Assembly: GCF_030064895.1 (NCBI RefSeq)
Contig: NZ_JASJEB010000007.1
Coordinates: 1 to 64,000, forward strand
DNA from: Crocosphaera sp.
Lineage (GTDB): Bacteria; Cyanobacteriota; Cyanobacteriia; Cyanobacteriales; Microcystaceae
Length of the DNA: 64,000 bases
Direction of reading: 5' to 3'
Shown: one piece after another, positions 24,491-34,314 of the stretch
Layout of the letters: each line of letters opens with the position of its first letter
How positions within the stretch are numbered: position 1 is the stretch's first letter
Notes under the pieces: model-generated
What the model was told of the DNA's origin: nothing
Databases searched by the model: none
Seen by the model: the letters and a program-made list of their open reading frames with translations, nothing else
Translations under genes and position numbers: made by a program

Positions 24491-24526
24491 TTATCTAGGG
24501 GCAAGATGTAACTTACTCCTAGATAA
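24491..24526 (+). terminator. Probable terminator after sufC
   Basis: TTATCTAGG (24491-24499) pairs with CCTAGATAA (24518-24526) over an 18-base loop, followed by TTTATAG. The T-run is short, so termination is likely but not certain. It would end the sufBC transcript. Confidence 0.5.
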
Positions 24527-24573
24527 TTTATAGATAAAAATGAGGGTAAAAATAATAAACTAAGTGAAAAAAT

Positions 24574-24879
24574 TTATTCCAAAATAGGTTTAAAGTCGAT
24601 AGTTAAATTAACTGAATGTAAAATAAATAAAAGATTTTCTACGGTCAAAGGTTCTTTTTCTAAAGAAAATTTTACACTATTCTCTTGTAATTCATTCATA
24701 TCTTTTGCTATATTATTAATAGTTTTTTTTGCTTCCATGATATTCTTTAAAGCAACTAAAAAAGCTTCTTGATTTCCATCTTTTAGGGTTTCGTCTAATG
24801 CTGCTTTTAAATATTGAGATGAATAGCGAGGATCACATAGTCTCTTTAAAAGATCGTCTCGATAATTTTTAACTGGCAT
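24574..24879 (-). CDS. Addiction-module antidote protein, HigA/COG3636-like
   Basis: This 101-residue protein has the pattern of phage-type antidotes: 'KAALDETLKDGNQEAFLVALKNIMEAKKTINNIAKDMNE' followed by 'PLTVENLLFILHSVNLTIDF', a degenerate helix-turn-helix. It begins four bases after the end of the frameshifted toxin, the usual toxin-then-antidote order. The antidote appears intact although the toxin is broken. The family call is by overall layout. Confidence 0.7.
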   Translation of the reverse strand: MPVKNYRDDLLKRLCDPRYSSQYLKAALDETLKDGNQEAFLVALKNIMEAKKTINNIAKDMNELQENSVKFSLEKEPLTVENLLFILHSVNLTIDFKPILE

Positions 24880-24883
24880 TTAA

Positions 24884-25221
24884 TTATATACCTCCCTGTT
24901 CATTTTGATAAATTTTCCAGAATTTTTTTGCTATTTTAATGTCTTTATTTTGGGTCTTTTTTGCCCCTCCTATTAAAAGAAGTATAATCCTTTTACCTAT
25001 TATACCGTAGTAAATTCGATATCCTGCGCCAAACAATAATCTTAACTCATAAACTCCTTCCCTACGCTTTTATAGTCTCCAAAATTTCCTAAACTCACCC
25101 GATCAAGACGTACATCAACTCGAACTTGAGTTTGAATATCCAGTTTTTCAAACCATTGATCGAAAGGACACATTTCTGTGTCGGTAACATATTTTTGTAT
25201 TTCCCATTTATTTTCATTCAT
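24884..25221 (-). pseudogene. Frameshifted RelE/HigB-like addiction-module toxin
   Basis: From the ATG at 25221 the frame reads 'MNENKWEIQKYVTDTEMCPFDQW...YKSVG' and then hits a stop at 25042. Shifting frame in the run GTAGGGAAGG restores '[25 protein letters not shown]' and '[22 protein letters not shown]' to a TAA at 24884-24886. Together these match the killer-protein family with its conserved GxGYRIYY and GGxKxxQxxDI motifs. One lost G in the G-run explains it. Either the toxin is dead, or slippage at the G-run makes a little. Confidence 0.85.
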
Positions 25222-25377
25222 ATTCCATAATAATGTAGTAAAAAATACGTTTAAATTTAATTTTTTTTCGACTAATTTATTTATCTCGTAGGGGTTTAAC
25301 AGTGTTAAACCCAAAACACTGTTAAACCCATGAAACTGTTAAATCCATAAAAGGTATTATCTCAACATAATGGCATT

Positions 25378-25405
25378 TGTGGGCATAATAATATTATGCC
25401 CCTAC
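25378..25405. repeat. Palindrome, ATAATA core
   Basis: GGGCATAAT (25381-25389) pairs with ATTATGCCC (25393-25401) around a three-base centre, with flanks TTTGT and CTACGG. It is located just after the end of the giant kinase gene and could act as a transcript end. It belongs to the GTAGGG palindrome family. Confidence 0.7.
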
Positions 25406-25417
25406 GGTGAATATTTA

Positions 25418-28400
25418 CTACTTCAATCTATCCATTGTGTTTTTTCTGTTATTAATATAACTTTGTTCATCTGGTTTAATTTTTAATGCTTTGTCATAAG
25501 ATGCGATCGCCTCTTCATATCTTCTTAACCTATCTAAAGCTAACCCTCGGTTATGCCAAGCTTCATGATAATCTAGTTTAAATTCTAATGCTTTATCATA
25601 GGAAACGATCGCTTCTTGAAACCTTCCTAAACTCCATAAAGATATCCCTCGGTTATACCAAGCTTCATGATGATCAGGTTTAATTTCTAATGCTTTGTCA
25701 TAAGATGCTATAACCTCTTCATGCCTTCCTAGATCATATAATACATACCCTCTATGAAACCAAGCATTAACATAATCAGGTTTCAATTCTAATGCTTTTT
25801 CGTAGGATGCGATCGCTTCTTCATGTTTTCCCGACTTTCTTAAATTTTCCCCCTTATTATATTCAGATATTGCTAACTTCTCCATTGTTTTTTTTCTGTT
25901 GTTGATATGCAGTTGTACATCAGGTTTAATTTCTAATGCTTTGTTGTATGATTCGATCGCCTCTTCATAATTTCCTAACTTATCTAACGCATTCCCTCGG
26001 TTATTCCAAACTTGATGAAAATCAGGTTTAATTTCTAATGCTTTGTCATAGTCTGGGATTGACTCTTCATACCTTCCTAAGTCATGTAAAGCATTCCCTC
26101 GGTTACACCAAGCTTCATGACAATCAGGCTTAATTTCTAATGCTTTGTTGTATGATAATATTGTCTCATCTAACTTTCCTAAATTAGATAAAGCTAACCC
26201 TCGGTTATTCCAAGCATTATAATAATCAGGTTTAATTTCTATTGCTTTGTCGTAGGATAAGATTGCTTCTTCACACCTTTCTAAGTCGCGTAAAATATCT
26301 CCTCGATACTTCCAAGCTTCATGAAAATCAGGGTTAATTTTTAATGCTTTGTCGTAGTCTGCGATCGCTTCTTCAAACTTTCCTAACTGTCTTAATTTTT
26401 CGGCTTTATCATATTCAGATACTGCTAACTTATTTATTACTTCTTGTCGCTTATTAATAGCTAATTGATAATCAGGTTTAAATTCTAATGCTTTGTCATA
26501 GCAGTAAATAGCAACTTCCAATCTTCCTGATCGTTTTAAAGCATTCCCTTTATTATACCAATAATCATAATTATCTGGTTTAATTTCTATTGCCTTATCA
26601 AAACAGATAATTGCTTCTTTGTTCTTTTCTAAGTTAAGTAATGCTATCCCTTTTCTATTCCAAGCTTGATGATAATCTGGTTTAATTTCTAAAGCTTGAT
26701 CATAGTATTTTATGCTTTCTTCATCTCTTTCTAATAGTTTTGATACGTCACCTCTATTTTTCAATACTGTATATTTATCTAAGTTTTTGACAGTAACTAA
26801 TAATGACCTATTTCCTGTATCCAAAAATTGACTTGTTTGATTTTTTATGTTTATTTCTATAGCTTTATCATAAGAATTAATAGCTTCTTCATATCTTGTC
26901 ACCGCCTTTAAGATATGACCGTAAGAATTCCAAGAATGTGAGAAGTTTGATATTATTTCTATGGATTTACTATAAGAAGTAATTGCTTCCTCAACTTTTC
27001 CTAACAATTTTAAAGTATTTCCTCTATCGTACAAAATGTAAGACAAAGAAAGGCTAGAGGATTTTGATTTATTGTTTAATGCTTTGTCATAGCATACTAT
27101 GGCCTCATCTAACCTTCCTAAGCTAGATAAAACATTCCCTCGGTTATGCCAAGCTTCATATTTATCCTGTTTAATTTCTATTGCTTTATTGTATGATGAG
27201 ATGGCCTCATCTAACCTTCCTAAATTTTTAAAAGCTATGCCTCGATTATTCCAAGTATTATGTTTATTAGGTTTAATTTCTAAAGCTTTATTGTATGAAG
27301 CTATGGCCTCATCCAACCTTCCTAAGTCAGCTAACGCTAACCCTCGGTTATTCCAAGCTTGATGATCATCAGGTTCAATTTCTAAAGCTTGATCAAAGGA
27401 AGTGATCGCTTCTTCATATTTTTCCATTTTCATTAAAGCATTCCCTCGGTTATTCCAAGCTTTATTATCATCAGGTTTAATCTCAATTACTTTATCATAG
27501 CAAGCGATCGCCTCTTCATATTTTTTTGAATTGAATAACTGATTTCCTTGATTACCCCAACCTTGATAAGTTCTAGATTCAGGTCTTATAATAAATATTT
27601 TATAGTATGATTTGATTGTATTTTTTAATTTACCTGATCGTTTTAAAGCTATTGTTTTGTTATCCACAGCTTTCCATTGATATGGTTTAATTTCTAACAC
27701 CTTATCCCAACAAGAAATCGCTTCTTCATGTCTTTCTAAATAATCTAAAGTTAACCCTAATTTATTCCAAATTTCATGATCATCAGACTTAATTTTTAAT
27801 GCTTTCTGCCAAGATTGGATCGCAGCTTCATATCTTCCTAAACTTCTTAACCCATTTCCTCTACTATTCCAAGTCTCATATTTATTAGGTTGAAGACTTA
27901 AAGCTTTGTCCCAAGACAGAATTGCCTCATCTAGCTTTCCTAAATTTTTCAATGTATTTCCTTTATTATTCCAAGCATAATAATCATCTGGATTAATCTT
28001 TAAAGCCTTATCATAAGAAGCCATCGCTTGTTCATATTTGCGTAAACTGTTTAACCCATTTCCTCGTCTATACCAAATTTCCGATTGATTAGGCTTCAAT
28101 TCTAATGCTTTATCATAAGATGAAATTGCTTGTTCATATTGTTCTAAATCTTGTAATGCTATTCCTCTATAAAACCAAGCTTCATGTTTATCTGGTTTAA
28201 TATTTAAGACCTTATTATAACAAGCGATCGCTGCTTCGTATTTTTCTAACTCCAATAAATCATTTCCCTGATTATATTGATAGTTTTCCAAAGCATTTAA
28301 CATATTTTTGCGACGTTCCCAAGTGTCTTCGTAATCTGGTTTAATGGCTAAAACTTTATCATAAGACCTAATTGCTTCCTCATATCTTTCCCATGACTCT

Positions 28401-30034
28401 AATATATTTCCTCGCTTAAACCATGTTTCATAATCATTAGGATTTGCTTGTAAAAATTTATCATAAGATCCAATTGCTTTCTCATACTTTTCCGACTCAA
28501 AAAATTGATTTCCTTGATTATATTGATACCTTACTAACTCCTCTAAAAGACTATTTTTTTTCTCCAATGCTTCTGGATAGTCTGGTTTAAGTTCAATAGC
28601 TTTGTCGTATGATTTTATTGCCTCTTCTTTCCTGTCTAACTTCTGACAATTATCACCTCTTTTTAACCAAGCTTGAGGATAATCACCATTGATAACTCGT
28701 AATTTATCATAGACACCAATCGCTTTTTCATATTGTCCTAACTTCTCCCACATATCACCTAAATTTAACCAAGCCTTAGCATAATTTTCTTTAATTTCAA
28801 TTGCTTTTTCATAAGACTTTATCGCTTCTTCATTCCTCCCTAATCTTTTTAAAAGATTCCCTCTAACATTCCAAAGATAATAGTCATTCGGTTCAATTTC
28901 CAAAGCTTTATCATAAGACCAAATCATCTCTTCATCTCTTCCCAAACGACCTAACATATTTCCTCTATCACACCAAGCTTCATGACACTTAGGATTCAAT
29001 TCTATTGCTTTCTCATAACTAGCGATCGCCTCTTCATATTTCCCCAAATCAGCTAATTTAAAACCTTGATTATACAATTCAATAGCCTTAAAAATATCCA
29101 AGGGTTTTAATAAGCGATTTAATAAACCTTTCTTAGGTTTAGATGCGATTTCAAATTCACTTTGGATTCGAGTATTTCTAGGTTTATCTGCTATTAATTT
29201 AGTTGAAATAGACACATATTTATTATACTTAATTTCGTCTAAAACTTCTGTTGCTGATATATATCTTTGTCGATAATCATAACGAATCATTCTATGTAAA
29301 ATATCACCTAAATCATCACTAACATCAGCTAAATGTCGCCAATCAATTTCTCCTGTCTCTTTATTTTTATATTTTTCTTTTAAAACCCCTGGAAAAACTC
29401 CTGTTAATGCTTGAATTCCTATCATTCCTACTGCATAAATATCACTACTAAATTCAGGTTCTCCCATAGCTTGTTCACTTGGCATATATGCAGGTGTTCC
29501 AATAATAACCGTTTTAATTGTTTTACCAGTCTCTTTAACAATTGTTCCTACCTGTTTAACTGCCCCAAAATCAATTAATACTAACTCACCGCTTTGACGA
29601 CGCATAATATTACCAGGTTTAATGTCACGGTGAATAACATTATTTCCATGAACATGAGTTAATATTTCCAGAATATCTATTAATAACTTTTTAACATCCG
29701 ACTCACTATATTTTTTCCCTGAGTTTAACTCATTATCTAAATTTTCTCCATCAATAAACTCTTGAACCAAATAAAATTCTTTGTCTTCTTCAAAATAAGC
29801 AAACAATTTAGGAATTTGGGGATGTTTCCCTAATTTATCGATAATTTTTGCTTCTTTATAAAATAAACCTTTAGCAATCTCTAGATGAGCTTCATCATCA
29901 GGTTTTAACTGTTTTACCACACAGCTAGGTTCATCAGGAAGATGAGTATCTTTAGCTAAAAATGTTTCTCCAAAGCTACCACTTCCTAAAGGTTCAATGA
30001 TTTGATAACGTTCCCCTATTTGTTGTCCCATCAC
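25418..30034 (-). CDS. Serine/threonine protein kinase with about 33-35 TPR repeats
   Basis: In this 1538-residue protein, the kinase domain occupies residues about 10-275: glycine loop 'LGSGSFGETFLAKD', the ATP lysine in 'SCVVKQLK', catalytic loop 'HRDIKPGNIM', 'DFGAVKQ' and 'GTPAYMPSEQ'. From about 325 to the end it is an almost unbroken array of 34-residue TPRs ('A...YDKALEIKPD...AW.NRGNAL..LGR.EEAI'). No membrane helix is seen. The array would form a very long binding superhelix that recruits substrates or partners. Family members are common in cyanobacteria but seldom this long. The gene stands alone. The start is the first of two adjacent ATGs. Confidence 0.93.
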   Translation of the reverse strand: MMGQQIGERYQIIEPLGSGSFGETFLAKDTHLPDEPSCVVKQLKPDDEAHLEIAKGLFYKEAKIIDKLGKHPQIPKLFAYFEEDKEFYLVQEFIDGENLDNELNSGKKYSESDVKKLLIDILEILTHVHGNNVIHRDIKPGNIMRRQSGELVLIDFGAVKQVGTIVKETGKTIKTVIIGTPAYMPSEQAMGEPEFSSDIYAVGMIGIQALTGVFPGVLKEKYKNKETGEIDWRHLADVSDDLGDILHRMIRYDYRQRYISATEVLDEIKYNKYVSISTKLIADKPRNTRIQSEFEIASKPKKGLLNRLLKPLDIFKAIELYNQGFKLADLGKYEEAIASYEKAIELNPKCHEAWCDRGNMLGRLGRDEEMIWSYDKALEIEPNDYYLWNVRGNLLKRLGRNEEAIKSYEKAIEIKENYAKAWLNLGDMWEKLGQYEKAIGVYDKLRVINGDYPQAWLKRGDNCQKLDRKEEAIKSYDKAIELKPDYPEALEKKNSLLEELVRYQYNQGNQFFESEKYEKAIGSYDKFLQANPNDYETWFKRGNILESWERYEEAIRSYDKVLAIKPDYEDTWERRKNMLNALENYQYNQGNDLLELEKYEAAIACYNKVLNIKPDKHEAWFYRGIALQDLEQYEQAISSYDKALELKPNQSEIWYRRGNGLNSLRKYEQAMASYDKALKINPDDYYAWNNKGNTLKNLGKLDEAILSWDKALSLQPNKYETWNSRGNGLRSLGRYEAAIQSWQKALKIKSDDHEIWNKLGLTLDYLERHEEAISCWDKVLEIKPYQWKAVDNKTIALKRSGKLKNTIKSYYKIFIIRPESRTYQGWGNQGNQLFNSKKYEEAIACYDKVIEIKPDDNKAWNNRGNALMKMEKYEEAITSFDQALEIEPDDHQAWNNRGLALADLGRLDEAIASYNKALEIKPNKHNTWNNRGIAFKNLGRLDEAISSYNKAIEIKQDKYEAWHNRGNVLSSLGRLDEAIVCYDKALNNKSKSSSLSLSYILYDRGNTLKLLGKVEEAITSYSKSIEIISNFSHSWNSYGHILKAVTRYEEAINSYDKAIEINIKNQTSQFLDTGNRSLLVTVKNLDKYTVLKNRGDVSKLLERDEESIKYYDQALEIKPDYHQAWNRKGIALLNLEKNKEAIICFDKAIEIKPDNYDYWYNKGNALKRSGRLEVAIYCYDKALEFKPDYQLAINKRQEVINKLAVSEYDKAEKLRQLGKFEEAIADYDKALKINPDFHEAWKYRGDILRDLERCEEAILSYDKAIEIKPDYYNAWNNRGLALSNLGKLDETILSYNKALEIKPDCHEAWCNRGNALHDLGRYEESIPDYDKALEIKPDFHQVWNNRGNALDKLGNYEEAIESYNKALEIKPDVQLHINNRKKTMEKLAISEYNKGENLRKSGKHEEAIASYEKALELKPDYVNAWFHRGYVLYDLGRHEEVIASYDKALEIKPDHHEAWYNRGISLWSLGRFQEAIVSYDKALEFKLDYHEAWHNRGLALDRLRRYEEAIASYDKALKIKPDEQSYINNRKNTMDRLK

Positions 30035-30237
30035 TTCTGAAATTAAGCCAGTATTCTGTAATTTTAATTCAGCTTTTTTTCTTTTACAAGATTATATGAC
30101 AGTTGTTAAATTCTCCCTATGCTAACCTAATTAAAAAGTTTAAGATATTCGCAGTCCCTCAAAATTACAATTATCAATTATCCATTGCCCATTATCCAGT
30201 AAACTATATAATTGGAACAATCGGAAGGAGTTAGCGA

Positions 30238-30687
30238 GTGGAACGCACATTTATCATGATTAAACCCGATGGGGTACAACGGGGACTGGTGGGTGAAGTC
30301 ATCGGTCGTTTTGAAACCAAAGGGTTTACCCTAGTGGGACTAAAATTTATGTCAGTGTCCCGAGAATTAGCTGAAGAACATTACGATGTCCATAAAGAAC
30401 GTCCTTTCTTTGGCAGTTTAGTTGATTTTATCTGTTCTTCTCCTGTTGTCGCTATGGTATGGGAAGGAGAAGGAGTTGTGGCCTCTGCACGGACATTGAT
30501 TGGTGCAACTAACCCCTTATCTGCTGACCCTGGAACCATTCGCGGTGATTTTGGTGTTAGTGTCGGACGGAACTTAATTCATGGTTCTGATGCGATTGAA
30601 ACCGCTCAAAAAGAGATTGCTCTTTGGTTTAGCGAAAAAGAGTTAGTCTCTTGGGAACCCACCGTTAACACCTGGTTATACGAATAA
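30238..30687 (+). CDS. ndk: Nucleoside diphosphate kinase
   Basis: This 149-residue protein is full length. It balances NTP pools by phosphate transfer through the histidine in '[16 protein letters not shown]'. Other signatures are '[25 protein letters not shown]' and '[18 protein letters not shown]'. The start is GTG, preceded by a strong GGAAGGAG ribosome binding site, giving '[12 protein letters not shown]'. It is monocistronic with a clear terminator. Confidence 0.98.
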   Translation: MERTFIMIKPDGVQRGLVGEVIGRFETKGFTLVGLKFMSVSRELAEEHYDVHKERPFFGSLVDFICSSPVVAMVWEGEGVVASARTLIGATNPLSADPGTIRGDFGVSVGRNLIHGSDAIETAQKEIALWFSEKELVSWEPTVNTWLYE

Positions 30688-30711
30688 ATATTAATCTAAC
30701 ATTTTTATTTA

Positions 30712-30736
30712 GGTGCGTCAAAAACGCACCTTTTTT
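30712..30736 (+). terminator. Rho-independent terminator of ndk
   Basis: GGTGCGT (30712-30718) pairs with ACGCACC (30724-30730) over a five-base loop and is followed by six T residues. Confidence 0.92.
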
Positions 30737-30771
30737 GCGCCGAATTAAACCCTATTGTTAAAGACGGGGTC

Positions 30772-31173
30772 TTATCCCATTAAAATAACATTATCAATGA
30801 CATGAATGACTCCATTATCTGCTTCCACATCGGCAGCAATAACGGTGGCATTTTTAACTTCAAAACCGTCAGAACAATCAATAGAAATGGGAGAACCTTC
30901 TAAAGAAATAACAGAATTAACTTTAGCTAAATCTGCTTTCATTAGTTTACCTGCAACCACATGATATGTTAAAATACGCGCTAGTTGCGGTACATTTTGG
31001 ACTAATGTTTGAATGGTTCCAGGAGGTAGTTTAGCAAAGGCAGCATCATTGGGGGCAAAAACTGTAAAAGGGCCTTCTCCTTTTAAAGCATCTACTAAAT
31101 TAGCTGCTTTTACCGCAGTAACCAAGGTTTCAAAACCTTCTGTATTCACGGCAATATCAACAATATCAGGCAT
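30772..31173 (-). CDS. Fasciclin (FAS1) domain protein
   Basis: This is a single FAS1 domain of about 133 residues, starting at the ATG that gives '[17 protein letters not shown]', the usual family start. An upstream in-frame ATG adds eight residues. The H1 box '[17 protein letters not shown]' and the H2-like '[13 protein letters not shown]' are clear. FAS1 proteins mediate adhesion, but this class in cyanobacteria lacks a signal peptide and its role is unclear. The gene is convergent with ndk. Confidence 0.9.
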   Translation of the reverse strand: MPDIVDIAVNTEGFETLVTAVKAANLVDALKGEGPFTVFAPNDAAFAKLPPGTIQTLVQNVPQLARILTYHVVAGKLMKADLAKVNSVISLEGSPISIDCSDGFEVKNATVIAADVEADNGVIHVIDNVILMG

Positions 31174-31488
31174 CTTTTTAAGCTCACTTTTGATCATCCT
31201 TTTTATTGATTATAAACTAAGAGTGACCTAAAATTATTATTGTTTTCTAATTTATCAATTTTATAATATTTAATCGGTTAAGGAGATTACTTGTTTACTT
31301 GGAATGACCATTAATAGAAGATTCTTCGTTTCTTCAGAATTAAACTTATATATGAGATTCGCAGTTCTCTCAGAATGAAAATTTAAAAGACAAATTTTTC
31401 TAGTATTTCTACGATCGCAGTTTTTAAAAGTATTCAAGATAATCTAAACATGCTAAACTAAAGTGTGTTCTATATTAGCTAATTTGAA

Positions 31489-31803
31489 ATGTTTTCTAAA
31501 GACAATCTTTTTGCTGTTTCTTTATTTCCCTATTTGGGTTTTTTATGGTTTCTCTCTCGTTCTCCAGAAACTCCCCGTTTAGCTTTAATTGGTTTCTATG
31601 TTTTATTAGTATTTGTTGCTGTAACTATTCCTGCTGGAATTTATGCTAGAGTTCACTATGGTGCAGAATTAGCTAATGTTGATTGGTTACATGGTAGCGC
31701 AGAATCTTTCTTAACTTTATCTAATATTTTAGTTGCTTTGGGTTTCCGTCAAGGAATTATAGAATATCAGAAGAAACAAGAAGAAACACAAACGAATGAT
31801 TAA
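31489..31803 (+). CDS. DUF3593 membrane protein
   Basis: This 104-residue protein has hydrophobic helices at about 8-24, 33-52 and 68-84. The pattern 'FPYLGFLWFLSRSPETPRLALIGFY...VTIPAGIYA..HYGAELANVDWLHGSAESFLTLSN' matches DUF3593, found in cyanobacteria and plant plastids, probably a thylakoid protein of unknown role. It is monocistronic. About 290 bases upstream hold only decayed repeat sequence. Confidence 0.8.
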   Translation: MFSKDNLFAVSLFPYLGFLWFLSRSPETPRLALIGFYVLLVFVAVTIPAGIYARVHYGAELANVDWLHGSAESFLTLSNILVALGFRQGIIEYQKKQEETQTND

Positions 31804-31865
31804 CCAAGACTGATAATTTTTTTAACAGGGATAACTACATTTGTCAAACATAAAGGAGTAATATT

Positions 31866-31976
31866 TCACTCAGTTAGAGTTAATTCTGTTGTATAATTTC
31901 CTTGATCTAAATCTCTAAATACTTTTAGTTGGTTATTGTTTAAATCAACCATCCAATATTTTTTTTCTTTGTTTAA
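31866..31976 (-). pseudogene. Remnant of a Uma2-type endonuclease-fold gene
   Basis: A short minus-strand frame encodes 'KKYWMVDLNNNQLKVFRDL' and continues to 'YTTELTLTE' before a TGA at 31866-31868. This is the C-terminal strand pair typical of Uma2/DUF820 proteins ('YWVVDL....L.VYR'), which are very numerous in cyanobacteria. A TAG closes the frame upstream, so only the tail is left. Confidence 0.5.
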
Positions 31977-32204
31977 TCTCTAAAGTCAAATTGTCTATCA
32001 ATCGCAAACAATCCCGAATTTTTATGAATTATTTAAGTCATTTGTATCTTGATAAGATTCTATAGTAACTTTCTTGAGACAGTTATGAGCATACAATGTG
32101 ACAATTATTAAACTGTCCCCCATCTATTGAATTTCAAAAGTTATGACTCTACGATTGTATTATATCGATAATTAATCGATACTATGTGGTGTGAGTGAGT
32201 TAGT

Positions 32205-32253
32205 AGAAAAACACTTGGGGTCGAAACACGGCAAGACTCCCGAGTGTTTTTCT
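32205..32253 (+). ncRNA. Candidate structured RNA, long hairpin
   Basis: Bases 32205-32219 (AGAAAAACACTTGGG) pair with 32239-32253 (CCCGAGTGTTTTTCT) with one G-U pair, leaving a loop of about 19 bases. CGTTTT follows. No gene exists from 31804 to 32442 apart from the Uma2 remnant. Just upstream is GTGGTGTGAG, the complement of the CUCACACCAC-like core known from the cyanobacterial RNA Yfr1, so an RNA on the opposite strand is also possible. It could equally be a strong orphan terminator. Confidence 0.45.
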
Positions 32254-32442
32254 CGTTTTAATCAAAAAACTCTAAAAAAATCATGTATCTTAACAATTTT
32301 AAGACAGATGACAATCAAAACTAAAGATTAAAAAGTGGTGAGCAAGTTTGGAAAATCTCTTGATTAGCCGAAAAATTAAATCTCTTGCCCACTCTACAAA
32401 CTAAATTCTACCCACAGTCCCTATTTAATCAACTTTTCAGCT

Positions 32443-33618
32443 TTATTTTACTGGCATTGGAAGTTGAGACTTGGAAGAATAATTGAGTTGTGTTGTGAAC
32501 TTCTCGAGATTTTCTGGTCGATAGTTAGGGTTATCTTGCCAACGTTTCTTGACACTTTCGTGCAGATCAGCAAAATTATCCGTGGTTATCTCACGACCTG
32601 GGTTTCCCAAAATATTCCATGAAAGGGGACTCAATATCTTCCAGAGTAATGAGGATGTATCATTCATCGGTGCCATATAATTGGGGCTAACTCCCCTAAC
32701 GATTGTTCCATTAATGGGATGGGTAACAAGACCGCGATCTAGTGATAATCCTAACCTTTCAACTTGTTCCATCATCCAATCCAAAGCACCATCGGATAAT
32801 CCCCGTTCACTTGAACCACCACCCACATCACCATGAGTACCAGGAAACCAAACCTGAGTTACGTTTTGGCTAGGTTCCATCAGGGTTACGTCAAAAACGT
32901 GGCGATTTTCATCAATGGCAACCGCATGGAAGGCGTTTTCAACCATAGAATTAACCTTGTGATCATGAAAACTATGTCCTTCATTGATTATTTCATCTAA
33001 GGGTAGAGAACTAATCAGATCGGGAATGCCTAAAGAAGCAACGGTATCCCAACAACATAACGCTTTAATGGGAACTTGATATTTATCTGGACTGCCATGT
33101 GCATATTCTTGGCGAAATTCCCTCGCCGTTTTCCCTTGCGGTTTTTTATGCTCATTGAGCCGATCACGATAAATCTCATAGGCTTTTGGTATTTGTCGGA
33201 TATTTTCTCGTTTTAAGAGACCGCTATTATAAATTAATCCGGCTAAAGAGCGAACAGTGTAAGCACCACGACTAAAACCAAAGAGATAAATTTCGTCTTC
33301 TGGTTGATAATTTAGACAAAGAAAATGATAAGCATCCAAAATTTTGTAGTCAATTCCCAAGCCGAAAGCTCCTCCTAAGAATTGAATCGGCAGGTCTATT
33401 GCTTTTCCTGCTGCTTGCATCCAAGTATCTATTGCGTTACTTTCTATGTTATTAATTTGTTTTGCCCCAATTCCTTCGTCATAGTAGACAATTTGAGGAA
33501 TATTCTCAACATCATCTATCGGTTTTATGGCTTGAGCTATTTTAACCACATTGGTCGGATAGCCTTTAGATAAATCTTGCCACGTACCATCACAACAGAC
33601 AATAAGACGGTTTTTCAT
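32443..33618 (-). CDS. DUF2235 alpha/beta-hydrolase (Tle1-like phospholipase family)
   Basis: The start is set at the ATG giving 'MKNRLIVCCDGTWQDLSKG', which has an AGGAGG ribosome binding site 10 bases upstream. A longer frame exists. It has about 391 residues. The nucleophile elbow is 'YLFGFSRGAYTVRSLAGLI' (G-F-S-R-G) and an aspartate-histidine region lies around 'WFPGTHGDVGGGSSERGLSD'. DUF2235 covers type VI lipase effectors and housekeeping hydrolases. No signal peptide or T6SS gene is near. A paralogue lies at 47851-48999. Confidence 0.85.
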   Translation of the reverse strand: MKNRLIVCCDGTWQDLSKGYPTNVVKIAQAIKPIDDVENIPQIVYYDEGIGAKQINNIESNAIDTWMQAAGKAIDLPIQFLGGAFGLGIDYKILDAYHFLCLNYQPEDEIYLFGFSRGAYTVRSLAGLIYNSGLLKRENIRQIPKAYEIYRDRLNEHKKPQGKTAREFRQEYAHGSPDKYQVPIKALCCWDTVASLGIPDLISSLPLDEIINEGHSFHDHKVNSMVENAFHAVAIDENRHVFDVTLMEPSQNVTQVWFPGTHGDVGGGSSERGLSDGALDWMMEQVERLGLSLDRGLVTHPINGTIVRGVSPNYMAPMNDTSSLLWKILSPLSWNILGNPGREITTDNFADLHESVKKRWQDNPNYRPENLEKFTTQLNYSSKSQLPMPVK

Positions 33619-33756
33619 AATAACTAACCTCCTGCTTCTGTATCGTTCTAGAAGAGTTGAAAAAACAAATTTATTTGTTCTAGTTCCATTATTACAAGAG
33701 TTTTTAATTATCAAGGCAAGAAAGAAGCAAAAATTAACGACATCAACAATGATATT

Positions 33757-33784
33757 GTAGGGGTCAACGGACGTTGACCCCTAC
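33757..33784. repeat. Palindrome, GTCAACG core
   Basis: This 28-base inverted repeat with GTAGGGGTCAACG as one arm (one central mismatch) lies ten bases after the end of the 144-residue gene. It is nearly identical to the palindrome at 44117-44146. Confidence 0.85.
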
Positions 33785-33793
33785 CAGAACGTA

Positions 33794-34228
33794 TTATTTT
33801 TCCCGAATAAAAGGGGAGTCCCCTGCTTTGTTAGGGTGGAGATGCTGGAGCAAAAAATCAACGGTGGTTTGGTTGAGCCAACCTTTGAATACTGCTAAAG
33901 CCCCTATTCTCATCCACATTCTCCCTTGTCCCTGTTCTGCTAAAATGTCACTAAGTTGATGGTCATCGATTAAGCCCGCTTCTCTTAGATAGTAGCCTAA
34001 AGATTGGGGAGTTCCTTGTTGAGCTTGTTGGATAACCTTTTCCCACTCCTCAGCGAAAAAATCGGCGGTTTGTTGTTTAATCCAACCTTTTTGAGCTAAA
34101 ATCTCCCCTAGACGGCGTTGAGGATTATTCTTTTGTTCTTTGAGTGCCGTCTCAAGCTGATAGTGACTGATAAGTTTGGCCTCTTGTAAGATAGTTCCTA
34201 AACGTTTTTTTGTCTGTGCTTTAGACAT
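33794..34228 (-). CDS. Two-repeat protein resembling the PilB/GspE N-terminal domain
   Basis: This 144-residue protein has repeats of the type 'RLGTILQEAKLISHYQLETALKEQ', 'RLGEILAQKGWIKQQTADFF', 'SLGYYLREAGLIDDHQLSDILAEQ' and 'RIGALAVFKGWLNQTTVDFL'. This is the helical MshEN/T2SSE-N fold that, in pilus ATPases, binds c-di-GMP. No ATPase domain is present. It could be a stand-alone nucleotide or pilus partner. The link to c-di-GMP is inference from fold family. Confidence 0.65.
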   Translation of the reverse strand: MSKAQTKKRLGTILQEAKLISHYQLETALKEQKNNPQRRLGEILAQKGWIKQQTADFFAEEWEKVIQQAQQGTPQSLGYYLREAGLIDDHQLSDILAEQGQGRMWMRIGALAVFKGWLNQTTVDFLLQHLHPNKAGDSPFIREK

Positions 34229-34314
34229 GAAACTTCCTCTCTGCCAGTAATTTTACTCCTTTACCCTATTATTCCCAAATTTGTCTGGTTAGTTTCACTG
34301 AGAAGAAATTTTAT

